From contig NZ_QNQP01000011.1 of assembly GCF_003316635.1 (NCBI RefSeq), positions 1-64,000 of the forward strand: 64,000 bases of DNA. Direction: 5' to 3'. The stretch's first letter is position 1; each line of letters begins with the position of its first letter. The translations under genes and the position numbers were made by a program. Shown here piece by piece: positions 42,048-50,101 of the stretch. The notes beneath the pieces are model-generated. The model was not told the origin of the DNA. It saw only the letters and a program-made list of their open reading frames with translations, and made no database searches. Source of the stretch: Roseovarius dicentrarchi (lineage in GTDB: Bacteria; Pseudomonadota; Alphaproteobacteria; Rhodobacterales; Rhodobacteraceae).

Positions 42048-42515
42048 CTAGTTCACTGATTTGGCGTCCAAGCCGTTCGCGTCACCGGCGCCGCGCGCCT
42101 CGATCGCGATGCGGCGCGGCTTCAGCGCCTCGGGCACTTCGCGCACCAGATCGATGTGCAGCATGCCGTCGGCATGGCTTGCGCCGGTCACGCGCACATG
42201 ATCCGCCAGCTGGAAGCGCCGCTCGAACGCGCGGGTAGCAATGCCGCGGTGCAGATACGTCCGCTCTGCCCCGTCATCGGCCTTCTGGGCCGACACGATC
42301 AGCGCACCATCGCGCAGCTCGACCGACAGGTCATCTTCGGCAAATCCGGCCACGGCAATGGAAATACGCCAGCCGTCATCGGCGATCTTTTCAATATTAT
42401 AGGGTGGGTAGGTCGGCTGCGTGACATCACTGGTCAGAACGCGGTCCATCATGTCCGCAATCTGGTCAAAGCCGACAGTGGCCCGGTACAGCGGGGCCAG
42501 ATCAAAGTTTCGCAT
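42048..42515 (-). CDS. Small heat shock protein Hsp20
   Basis: A 155-residue alpha-crystallin-type holdase (IbpA-like): N-terminus FDLAPLYRATVGFDQIADMMDRVL, PTYPPYNIEKIADDGWRISIAVAGFAEDDL (about 35-65, the IbpA signature), YLHRGIATRAFERRFQLADHVRV (about 88-110) and a C-terminal LKPRRIAIEA with the I-x-I motif. It binds unfolded protein. A GGAGGAT site precedes the ATG; no ROSE-type RNA thermometer was recognised in the short leader. Confidence 0.95.
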   Translation of the reverse strand: MRNFDLAPLYRATVGFDQIADMMDRVLTSDVTQPTYPPYNIEKIADDGWRISIAVAGFAEDDLSVELRDGALIVSAQKADDGAERTYLHRGIATRAFERRFQLADHVRVTGASHADGMLHIDLVREVPEALKPRRIAIEARGAGDANGLDAKSVN

Positions 42516-42653
42516 GGGTCATCCTCCATTGAGCGATAACGATAGGTAATGCCTTCCCTCATGGGACAGGCGGGGGGTTGCACGGACCCTTGCGGCGTCC
42601 GGCTCTGCTAATTTGGGTAGGTGTTCGGGTGGTTTCAAGACCCGCCAGACCGC

Positions 42654-43451
42654 TCAGGGTTTTTCAAATTTCGCACCGCCCGCATTGTGGCCCTGCCCCA
42701 CCTGCATCCTTCGCGGCGCCGCCGGCGCGATGCGGGGCGCGGCCCGCAGCGCCCGCTTCAGATCGTTCACAATCTCCGGCAGTTGCATCCCGTATGCGGC
42801 ATCGCCGCCGCCCGAGGAAATCAGCGACACGATGCGCGCATTCCCGCCCGCCGAGCGAACGAAAACCGGCGCCCCGGAGGAGCCGAAAGTCACGTCGCAG
42901 TCAAATTTCATCACGCCCTGCCCCGCGCCGGTCACCGCGCAATCGCGCTGCCATGACAGCGCCGCATCGCGGCCGCGCCCATAGGACAGAACGCTGACCC
43001 GCAGGCCCGCCTGCCCCTCACCGGCCAGCATATACGGGCTGGCAACGGCCGCCGGGATAGGCTGGGACAATTTCAGCAAGGCAGCATCGTGGCGCACCAT
43101 ATCGCCGGTCAGATCGCGGCCCGGCACATAGCCCGGATGCGCCGCCACCTGCGCGATCCCGCTTTGCGAAATGAACGCGCCGTCGCGCAGCCCGGCGCGA
43201 AATGTCATCGCCTGCACGGATATCGCAGCACCGTCGCCATCATAAACGCAATGTGCCGCCGTCAGCACCAGATCGGGCGCAATCAACGCGCCGGTACAAT
43301 ACCCGTCCAGTCCCAGATCAAGCCGGCCCACCGCCTCCCAGCCGAACAGATCGTCCCGGTCCGTCAGCCGGATCAGCCCGCCCGCCGCCAAGGGCGCCCC
43401 CACCACCGCGCAGATCAGCGCGGCCATAAGGGAGGCGGCACGCGCCCTCAC
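42654..43451 (-). CDS. Trypsin-like serine protease, exported (copy B)
   Basis: A 265-residue secreted S1-type protease with a signal peptide (SLMAALICAVVGAPLAAG). The catalytic triad is visible: His in VLTAAHCVYDG (about 67), Asp in VRHDAALLKLSQPI (about 122) and Ser in DVTFGSSGAPVFV (about 195; GSSGAP instead of GDSGGP). It shares GWEAVGRLDL, YCTGALIAPDLVLTAAHC and a C-terminal GAKFEKP with the neighbour upstream, so the two are tandem paralogues. ATGA overlap with that gene. Confidence 0.9.
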   Translation of the reverse strand: MRARAASLMAALICAVVGAPLAAGGLIRLTDRDDLFGWEAVGRLDLGLDGYCTGALIAPDLVLTAAHCVYDGDGAAISVQAMTFRAGLRDGAFISQSGIAQVAAHPGYVPGRDLTGDMVRHDAALLKLSQPIPAAVASPYMLAGEGQAGLRVSVLSYGRGRDAALSWQRDCAVTGAGQGVMKFDCDVTFGSSGAPVFVRSAGGNARIVSLISSGGGDAAYGMQLPEIVNDLKRALRAAPRIAPAAPRRMQVGQGHNAGGAKFEKP

Positions 43452-44254
43452 GGCCTTGCGAATTTGGCGCCGGTCTGGCGTGGCACCCCTACGGCCGTCA
43501 TCTGTGTGCCGGTTCCCGCGCGCAGCCCGCCGCCCGATGCAAGTGCCGCGCGCAACACCTCAAGCGGCACTTCCAGCTGGGTGCCCAGCGACACCTTCTG
43601 CCCGTCCACCTCTGCCATGGCAGACACCACCGACACCACGCGCGGCGTGCCGCCGTCAAAGGTGAATATGGGCGAGCCGGAACTGCCGTAATCCACGTCA
43701 CATGACATCACCAGCACGCCTGCCTGATTGGCGATCACATCGCAAACCTCTTGCAAGGATGGCGCATCGGAGCGGCCCTTGGCATAGCTGACGATGCCGA
43801 CGCGGTTCCCCGTGCGGGGCCGTTTATCCGTGCCAAATGGCACAACGCGGGCATTGCGAATGGGGTGGCGCAGCTCCAGCAATGCGACATCGTTGCGCAC
43901 ACGCTCGGCCGCGACATCACCGCCGGGGGCGTAGGACGGATGCACCACCGCCCGCCGCACCCACCGATAGGCCGAGGCGCGGCCATTGCGCCATCCCGCC
44001 AGAAATTCGATCTTTTCATCATTCAGTCGCGCGCCTGTCGCCTTGTCAAACAGGCAATGCGCCGCTGTCAGCACCAGATCCGGCGCGATCAGCGCCCCGG
44101 TGCAAAATCCGCTGCCGGCCAGATCCAGCCGGCCCACCGCCTCCCAGCCGCGCCCGTCATCGCCGGTATCAAGCCGCCTCAGCCCGGTCTCCTGCGAATA
44201 TGCGGCCGTTCCCGTCAGAGCCAGTATCAGGGCCATAGTCAGATGGCGCAGCAT
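43448..44254 (-). CDS. Trypsin-like serine protease, exported (copy A)
   Basis: A 268-residue protease with a signal peptide (HLTMALILALTGTAAYSQ). Triad: His in VLTAAHCLFDK (about 67), Asp in RVRNDVALLELRHPI (about 122), Ser in DVDYGSSGSPIFTFDGG (about 190). It ends in TGAKFARP, matching the GAKFEKP end of the downstream copy. Homologous throughout to copy B and translationally coupled to it. A periplasmic or extracellular role is likely; the target is unknown. Confidence 0.9.
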   Translation of the reverse strand: MLRHLTMALILALTGTAAYSQETGLRRLDTGDDGRGWEAVGRLDLAGSGFCTGALIAPDLVLTAAHCLFDKATGARLNDEKIEFLAGWRNGRASAYRWVRRAVVHPSYAPGGDVAAERVRNDVALLELRHPIRNARVVPFGTDKRPRTGNRVGIVSYAKGRSDAPSLQEVCDVIANQAGVLVMSCDVDYGSSGSPIFTFDGGTPRVVSVVSAMAEVDGQKVSLGTQLEVPLEVLRAALASGGGLRAGTGTQMTAVGVPRQTGAKFARP

Positions 44255-44315
44255 GAATGTCTCCGATGTTCAGAAATCTGCTTGCGCCCGATCTACGCGC
44301 GCTTTGAGGCAAAAT

Positions 44316-45626
44316 TTAGGCGTTCCGCACGGCAGCCACGCGCCCGGCCAATGCGGCCGGCACCGGCCCGCCCGTGGCCCAGTCCAGCAGCTCGGCGGTA
44401 TGCACGACCGGCACATCCGTGCCGCTGCCGATCTGCATCATGCAGCCAATGTTACCTGCCGCGATGACATCGGGCGCGCGCGCCTCCAGCGTTTGCACTT
44501 TGCGCTCTTTCAACTGGCGCGAAATGACCGGCTGCATCAGGTTATATGTCCCGGCAGAGCCGCAGCACAGATGGCTGTCGGCAGGCTCCACCACGTCGAA
44601 TCCGGCGCGGCGCAGCAAATCCTTTGGCGCGGTCTTGATCTGCTGGCCATGTTGCAGCGAACAGGCGGCGTGATAGGCAACGCGCAGCCCTTTCGGCGGG
44701 CCCGCAGGCAAGTCCAGTTCGGCCAGCAATTCGGTGATATCCATCGTGCGTGCCGAAACCCGCTCGGCATCCACGGCCAGCGCATCATCCCGAAAGATAT
44801 GGCCGTAATCCTTCACGGTGGTGCCACAGCCCGAGGTGTTGATGACAATCGCATCCAGCCCGCCTTCGTTCATCTCGGCGCTCCAGGCCCGGATGTTGGT
44901 GGCCGCCGCCGCGTGGCTCTCGCCAGTCTTGCCCATATGATGCACCAATGCGCCGCAACATCCGGCGCCCTTGGCCACCACCACCTCGCAGCCCAGCCGG
45001 GTCAGCAGGCGAATGGTGGCATCGTTGATATCGGTGTTCAGCGCTTTCTGCGCGCAGCCCGTCATCAGCGCCACCCGCCTGCGCCGCGGCCCGGCGGGGG
45101 GAAAGCTTTGCGGGTCGTCATTGCGGCTGACCGGGGGGATCTGCTTTGGTGCCATCTCCAGCATGGCGCGCAGCCGCGCATCGGGCATCAGCCGCGCAAA
45201 CGGGCGCGCCGCCTTGGCGCCCAGCAGCGCCAGACGGAACCGCATCGGATAGGGCAGGATGCGCGCCAGAACCCAGCGCAGCGCCCGGTCGCTCAAGGGC
45301 CGCTTGTACCGCTCTTCGATATAGGCGCGGGCGTGGTCGACCAGATGCATGTAATGCACGCCCGAGGGGCAGGTGGTCATGCAGGCAAGGCACGACAGGC
45401 AGCGGTCGATATGCAGAACGGTCTTGGCGTCCGGCACGCGCTCATTTTCCAGCATGTCCTTGATCAGATAAATCCGGCCCCTTGGGCTGTCCAGCTCATC
45501 GCCAAGGATCTGATAGGTCGGGCAGGTCGCTGTGCAGAACCCGCAATGCACACAGGCGCGCAGAATCTCGTTCGAGCGGGCAATGTCGGGATCGGCCAGT
45601 TGCTCGGGCGTGAAATGGGTCTGCAT
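44316..45626 (-). CDS. glcF: Glycolate oxidase iron-sulfur subunit
   Basis: A 436-residue subunit of membrane-associated glycolate dehydrogenase. Two CxxCxxC...CP clusters for [4Fe-4S] are present, CVHCGFCTATCPTYQ (about 31-45) and CLSCLACMTTCPSGV (about 80-94). They are followed by two CCG-type domains (KGAGCCGALVHHMG, about 225, and HLCCGSAGTYNL, about 355). Its ATG overlaps the glcE stop (TGATG). Oxidises glycolate to glyoxylate with electrons to quinone. Confidence 0.95.
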   Translation of the reverse strand: MQTHFTPEQLADPDIARSNEILRACVHCGFCTATCPTYQILGDELDSPRGRIYLIKDMLENERVPDAKTVLHIDRCLSCLACMTTCPSGVHYMHLVDHARAYIEERYKRPLSDRALRWVLARILPYPMRFRLALLGAKAARPFARLMPDARLRAMLEMAPKQIPPVSRNDDPQSFPPAGPRRRRVALMTGCAQKALNTDINDATIRLLTRLGCEVVVAKGAGCCGALVHHMGKTGESHAAAATNIRAWSAEMNEGGLDAIVINTSGCGTTVKDYGHIFRDDALAVDAERVSARTMDITELLAELDLPAGPPKGLRVAYHAACSLQHGQQIKTAPKDLLRRAGFDVVEPADSHLCCGSAGTYNLMQPVISRQLKERKVQTLEARAPDVIAAGNIGCMMQIGSGTDVPVVHTAELLDWATGGPVPAALAGRVAAVRNA

Positions 45627-46747
45627 CAGATCACCCCGCCCGCGGGCGCCATCAGCCCCGCATTGAAAACCCCGCGCGGATCGAACCGCGCGCGCAGCCC
45701 CGCCTCGATCGCCGCAAGCGGCGCAGCAGACTGGGGGAAAACCCCCAGCCGCGCCTTCACATCCGGCGCCGCCCGTATCAGCGTTGCATGGCCGTCAAAC
45801 GCGCCCAGCGCCGCGCGGACATCCGTGCCCGGCGCCGCGCGCAGCCAGATCAGCCCGCCGCCCCAATCAAACACCGCGTCACTGCCCGGCACCCGCGCCG
45901 CCAGCCCCGGCGCATCGGACGGACGGCACGACACGCGCCAGATATCGCCGGCCCCCGCCAGCGCGGACACGTCGCGCACATCGCGCCAGATATCTGCCGC
46001 CTCGGGCACCACCTGCCAGTCGCCGAACTCGGCCAGCGCGGCACACAGCCGCTCCGCCCGGTAGCGGACCGAGGCCGCGAACCCTTCCAACCGGATCAGC
46101 GTGCGCGCCTGCCCTGCGGCCACATGCGCCGCACCCGACACCTCATAGGGCGATCCCAGCGCGCGCGACAGCGCCTGAACAGCGCGCACCGGCTCAAGCC
46201 CGTCCAGCACCAGCGTCACGGATGCGCGCGCAACCGGCAGCACCTTCAGCGACACTTCGGTCAAAACGCCCAGCGTGCCGTGACTGCCGGCCAGAAGCCG
46301 CGCCAGATCATAGCCGGTGACGTTCTTCATCACGCGCCCGCCATTCTTCAACACGCGCCCCGCGCCGTCGACAAAGCGCACGCCCAGCAGAAAATCACGG
46401 CACGCCCCGACAGATATCCGGCGCGGCCCCGATACATTCGCCGCCACCATCCCGCCCATCGTCGGCGTGCCTTGCGTGCCCAATATCACGCGATGATCCA
46501 TCGGCTCGAACGGCAGCGCCTGCCCCTCGCCCGCCAGCAGCGCCTCGACCTCGGCCAGCGGCGTACCGGCCTGCACCACCAGCGTCAGCGCCCCCGGCTC
46601 GTACAGCGTCACGCCGCTCAGCCCGGCGGTCGACAGCACCTCGCCCTGCGCCACGCCAAAACTGCGCGTGCCGCCGCCGACGATGCGCAGCGGCCCGGTC
46701 GCCCCGATCACCATCTGCGCAAGCTCCTGTTCTGTGTCCGGACGCAT
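45626..46747 (-). CDS. glcE: Glycolate oxidase FAD-binding subunit
   Basis: A 373-residue FAD-binding (PCMH-type) subunit of glycolate oxidase. FAD-domain blocks: RIVGGGTRSFG, LTLVVQAGTPLAEVEALL, LGTQGTPTMGGMVAANVSGPRRISVG, and KNVTGYDLARLLAGSHGTLGVLTEVSLKVLP (about 140-170). Start ATG 46747 (GTG 46750 immediately before). The dispersed motif upstream ends in AAGAAGAAAG, which may double as the ribosome site. It lies between glcD and glcF in the standard D-E-F order. Confidence 0.93.
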   Translation of the reverse strand: MRPDTEQELAQMVIGATGPLRIVGGGTRSFGVAQGEVLSTAGLSGVTLYEPGALTLVVQAGTPLAEVEALLAGEGQALPFEPMDHRVILGTQGTPTMGGMVAANVSGPRRISVGACRDFLLGVRFVDGAGRVLKNGGRVMKNVTGYDLARLLAGSHGTLGVLTEVSLKVLPVARASVTLVLDGLEPVRAVQALSRALGSPYEVSGAAHVAAGQARTLIRLEGFAASVRYRAERLCAALAEFGDWQVVPEAADIWRDVRDVSALAGAGDIWRVSCRPSDAPGLAARVPGSDAVFDWGGGLIWLRAAPGTDVRAALGAFDGHATLIRAAPDVKARLGVFPQSAAPLAAIEAGLRARFDPRGVFNAGLMAPAGGVI

Positions 46748-46750
46748 CAC

Positions 46751-46772
46751 TTTCTTCTTGCCTTAAATATCC
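46751..46772 (-). repeat. Dispersed intergenic motif, copy 6
   Basis: On the minus strand: GGATATTTAAGGCAAGAAGA, then AAG, in the glcD-glcE gap immediately before the glcE start. Confidence 0.55.
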
Positions 46773-46806
46773 AAAAAACACGCGCCACAAACGCCGGCCC
46801 CGGCCC

Positions 46807-48246
46807 TCATTGCGCAGCCATCCGCCGCACGGCACTTGCCGCCAGCGGAAACACCTTTGCCGGGTTCAGCAGCCAGCCGGGATCGAAAACGTCCTTGACG
46901 GCCATCTGCATGTCCAGATCCTCGGGCGCGAACTGGTAATCCATCAAATCACGCTTCTCGATGCCGACCCCATGCTCGCCCGTCAGGCATCCGCCAACCT
47001 CGACGCACAGCTTCAGAATCTCGGCGCCCAAGGCCTCGCATTTCTCCTGCTGGCCGGGTGTGTTGGCGTCATAGATGATCAGCGGATGCATGTTGCCATC
47101 CCCGGCATGAAACACATTGCCCACTTTCAGCCCGAATTGCACCGACAATTCGCCGATGCGGCGCAGGACGAACGGCAGCTGGCTGACCGGGATCGTCCCG
47201 TCCAGACACATGTAATCGCCCATCTGCCCCATCGCCCCGAACGCCGATTTGCGCCCCAGCCAGATCCGCGCAGACTCCTCTGCCGATGCGCTTTCGCGCA
47301 GCTCGACAGGATCGTGGCGGCGCGCGATCTCCAGAATGATCGCAAGCTGTTCATCAATCTCCGCCGGGCTGCCCTCGACCTCGACAATCAGCAGTGCCTC
47401 GCAATCGGGGTATCCGGCATGGGCGAATGCCTCGGTCGCCTCGATGCAGGGGCGGTCCATGAACTCGATGGCGACGGGCAGAACGCCCGCCTTGATGATG
47501 TCGGACACGCAGGCGCCCGCCACTTCGGAGCTGTCATAGCCGATCAGCACCGGGCGCGCGCCCTCGGGCTTGGGCAGGATGCGCAATGTCGCCTCGGTCA
47601 CCACGCCCAGCTGCCCCTCGCTGCCGCAGATCAGCGCCAGCAGGTCCAGACCGCCGGCGTCCAGATAGGCGCCGCCGATCTCATGCACGGTGCCATCCAT
47701 CGTCACCATGGTCACGCCCAACAGGTTGTTGGTGGTCACGCCGTATTTCAGGCAATGCGCCCCGCCCGAATTCATCGCGATATTGCCCGCAATGGCGCAG
47801 GCCAGCTGGCTGCTGGGGTCGGGTGCGTAGAAAAACCCGTCCGCCTCGACCGCGCCGGTCACGCTCAGGTTCGTGCGGCCCGATCCGACGCGGATGGTGC
47901 GGTTGGGCAGGTCCGTCTCAAGCACCGCGTTCAGCCGCGCGACCCCCAGCACGACACTGTCCGCAGTGGGCAGGGATCCCCCGGCCAGGGATGTGCCGGC
48001 CCCGCGCGGCACAACAGGCACGCGCATGTCATGGCACAGGCGCAGCACCGTCGCCACCTCGGCAGTCGTGCGCGGCAGTGCAACAGCCAGCGGCGCGCAG
48101 CGATAGGCGCTGAGCGCGTCGCATTCATATGCACGCGTTTCCGCCACGTCTGAAATGACGGTTCCGGGCGGCAAGGCGGCGGTCAGGCGCGCCACGATAT
48201 CAGACTTGCGCGCCAGCGTACCGGCATCGGGCAACGGCATTTCCAT
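46807..48246 (-). CDS. glcD: Glycolate oxidase subunit GlcD
   Basis: A 479-residue FAD-linked oxidase, the catalytic subunit for glycolate (or D-lactate). FAD-binding: VPVVPRGAGTSLAGGSLPT (about 72-90) and PSSQLACAIAGNIAMNSGGAHCLKYGVT (about 140-168). Oxidase C-terminal domain: KVGNVFHAGDGNMHPLIIYD (about 376-395) and VGGCLTGEHGVGIEKRDLM. ATG 48246 has GGAGGAT upstream; the open frame extends 16 codons further without support. Part of glcDEF, useful in marine bacteria taking up phytoplankton glycolate. Confidence 0.96.
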   Translation of the reverse strand: MEMPLPDAGTLARKSDIVARLTAALPPGTVISDVAETRAYECDALSAYRCAPLAVALPRTTAEVATVLRLCHDMRVPVVPRGAGTSLAGGSLPTADSVVLGVARLNAVLETDLPNRTIRVGSGRTNLSVTGAVEADGFFYAPDPSSQLACAIAGNIAMNSGGAHCLKYGVTTNNLLGVTMVTMDGTVHEIGGAYLDAGGLDLLALICGSEGQLGVVTEATLRILPKPEGARPVLIGYDSSEVAGACVSDIIKAGVLPVAIEFMDRPCIEATEAFAHAGYPDCEALLIVEVEGSPAEIDEQLAIILEIARRHDPVELRESASAEESARIWLGRKSAFGAMGQMGDYMCLDGTIPVSQLPFVLRRIGELSVQFGLKVGNVFHAGDGNMHPLIIYDANTPGQQEKCEALGAEILKLCVEVGGCLTGEHGVGIEKRDLMDYQFAPEDLDMQMAVKDVFDPGWLLNPAKVFPLAASAVRRMAAQ

Positions 48247-48580
48247 CGGCCATCCTCCTACCGCGCAACGGTAGCCAAACCGCCCGCCCTGCACAAGCGG
48301 CGCGCATTCCGGCAGCTACCGCGCTCTTTGGTGCGGACCGGCAAACACAACACCTTGCAGGCAGCCCCATGGTGATATGCGACGATGCATCGATCACGCA
48401 GCTTCCGGACACAAAAGCGCGCGCTGCCAGTTTGAACCTTGTTTCACCGGACTATTTACCCGATAGTAACTAATTGTTAGCAATTCCCGAAAATGCGCAA
48501 AGCATGGGATTCTGGTCAAGATTGCTGACAGGGGGAGCAGTAAAAAATCTTTGAGGGCCGCATTCAGCGGCAACAGGCAT
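48247..48580. other. Intergenic region before the Hint-domain gene
   Basis: Divergent spacer of 334 bp between glcD and the Hint gene. It is AT-richer than its surroundings from about 48430 and contains short inverted repeats (ACTAT-TTACCCG-ATAGT at about 48461-48477, CTAA-TTG-TTAG just after), which may be an operator. No gene or RNA was recognised. Confidence 0.4.
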
Positions 48581-49531
48581 ATGTCATACAATATCAGTGA
48601 AGTTACCGGCAACTTTTACGACGCAGACGGCGATGGCTACGACACCTGGGTTGCAGATTTGACGCTGGCCGACGCCTCCGTCACCGGCGATTTCAGTCTG
48701 GACGATAACGGTGATCGCATTGGCGAGGGCGAGGCACCCGGTGGATATGTTTTTTACGGGCTCAACACCTCCGCCTATGGAACGCTTACTGTTAACAACA
48801 CGTCAGGCAAGTTTACCTTTGTCATCGACAAGCAGGCGGTCATCAATTCGGGAACCGACCAGACGATCAGCTTCAGCGTGCGCGGCAAAGGCGGCGCGCG
48901 TCCTGATGTCGATCAGGTCATCATCAACATCGCGATCTGCGTGCAGCGCGGCACGATGATCCAGACCAAAAACGGCGATGTCGCCGTCGAGGATCTGGAA
49001 CCGGGCATGCGCGTCCGGACGCTGGATTCGGGCTACCAGCCGGTGCGATGGATCGGCTCGCGCAGTCTCGGCGCCGCCGATCTGGACCTTGCACCAGAAC
49101 TGCGCCCGATCCGGCTTGCTGCCGGGTCGCTTGGGCCGGGCAGCCCGTCACAGGATCTGCTGGTGTCGCCGCAGCACCGCGTTCTGGTGACCGGCTGGAA
49201 GGCCGAGCTGTATTTCGGTCAGCGCGAAATTCTGGTCCCGGCGAAAAGTCTGGTCAATGACAGCGACATCCGCATTGCTCACGATGTCGAGGATGTGGAG
49301 TATTTTCACGTCATGTTCGACCGTCACGAAATCATGCTGACGAACGGCGCCCCCACCGAAAGCTTTTTCCCCGGCGATTATGTGCTGGACGAACTGAACC
49401 CCGCGATCGTGACGGAACTGCGCGCGATCTTTCCCGACATCCTGTCGGACGGGGGCAGTTTCGGCGCCGCCGCGCGCCGTTCGGTCCGGCCAGGCGATGC
49501 GGTGGTGCTGAAACAGGACGCGCTGTTGTGA
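48581..49531 (+). CDS. Hint (hedgehog/intein-type) domain protein with Ca-binding-like N-terminus
   Basis: A 316-residue protein. The N-terminal part (about 1-115) has calcium-loop-like stretches (FYDADGDGYDTW, LDDNGDRIGEGE) and a VCBS/cadherin-like beta strand region (TLTVNNTSGKFTFVIDKQAV). A Hint_2 domain follows: AICVQRGTMIQTKNGDVAVEDLEPGMRV with its first Cys near 123, LDSGYQPVRWIGSR, and the His block LLVSPQHRVLVTGW. Roseobacters carry many such proteins, usually secreted; self-processing is possible but unproven. No signal peptide. Its stop overlaps the acyltransferase start (GTGA). Confidence 0.87.
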   Translation: MSYNISEVTGNFYDADGDGYDTWVADLTLADASVTGDFSLDDNGDRIGEGEAPGGYVFYGLNTSAYGTLTVNNTSGKFTFVIDKQAVINSGTDQTISFSVRGKGGARPDVDQVIINIAICVQRGTMIQTKNGDVAVEDLEPGMRVRTLDSGYQPVRWIGSRSLGAADLDLAPELRPIRLAAGSLGPGSPSQDLLVSPQHRVLVTGWKAELYFGQREILVPAKSLVNDSDIRIAHDVEDVEYFHVMFDRHEIMLTNGAPTESFFPGDYVLDELNPAIVTELRAIFPDILSDGGSFGAAARRSVRPGDAVVLKQDALL

Positions 49532-50043
49532 GCGGGACCGATACAAACGGCCAGGAACTGCCCCAGATCGAAATGCCCGGCGCCAACAAACTGCGCACCT
49601 ACGGCGATTTCATGTTTCTGGCCTTCCGCAGCCGCTGGCACGCCCGGATGAATGTGGCAAACCTGCGCTCCGCCTTCGAGCCGCCGATCGAGCTGGGCCA
49701 GTACCGGACATTTCGCTTCGACGATGTTCCAAGGGGCCTGATCACCTGGGCCTGGATGAGCGCGGAGGTCGAACGGAAATATGTCTCGGGCGCGCTGCTG
49801 GATCCGCCCGACTGGCAGTCAGGCGACCGGTTGTGGCTGATTGACATGATCGCACCCTACAAGGGTCTGGCAGCCGGCATCACCAGATGGGTCATGGTGC
49901 CGGGCCAGTTCACCGACGGATCCTTCAACTTTCGCCGCGTGGGGCGCGACAACACCACCCGGCGCATCGTGAACATCGATTTCAGCCGCCCCGATGACAA
50001 GGCGCGCATTCTGACGGATGCCGATTTCCTGACCTCCGAATGA
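49528..50043 (+). CDS. HlyC-like toxin-activating lysine acyltransferase
   Basis: A 171-residue protein of the HlyC (RTX toxin acyltransferase) family: YGDFMFLAFRSRWHARMNVANL, with the His equivalent to HlyC His23 (about 38), and LGQYRTFRFDDVPRGLITWAWMSAEVERKYV. The catalytic Asp is in SGDRLWLIDMIAPYKG (about 104). These enzymes move a fatty acyl chain from acyl carrier protein to lysines of RTX toxins. Here no RTX toxin is adjacent; the coupled Hint-domain protein is the obvious candidate substrate (inference). GTG start inside the upstream stop codon. Confidence 0.88.
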   Translation: MSGTDTNGQELPQIEMPGANKLRTYGDFMFLAFRSRWHARMNVANLRSAFEPPIELGQYRTFRFDDVPRGLITWAWMSAEVERKYVSGALLDPPDWQSGDRLWLIDMIAPYKGLAAGITRWVMVPGQFTDGSFNFRRVGRDNTTRRIVNIDFSRPDDKARILTDADFLTSE

Positions 50044-50050
50044 GGCACCC

Positions 50051-50070
50051 AAAAATCCGTACGGATTTTT
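50051..50070. repeat. Perfect 20-bp palindrome, site B
   Basis: AAAAATCCGTACGGATTTTT, fully self-complementary, 8 bp after the acyltransferase stop. Confidence 0.7.
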
Positions 50071-50073
50071 GAT

Positions 50074-50096
50074 CAGAGTTTTCGCAGAAAACTCTG
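50074..50096. repeat. AT-rich hairpin with CGCAG loop, site B
   Basis: CAGAGTTTT, loop CGCAG, AAAACTCTG. The same loop and stem style as site A at 41964-41984, and again paired with a perfect palindrome. Likely shared terminator for the convergent acyltransferase and GATase-like genes. Confidence 0.7.
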
Positions 50097-50101
50097 CCGC
50101 G

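Noticed and set aside
48551-48580. Upstream TTG start for the Hint-domain protein
   Set aside because: The ten added residues are unlike related proteins and no ribosome-binding site precedes the TTG.
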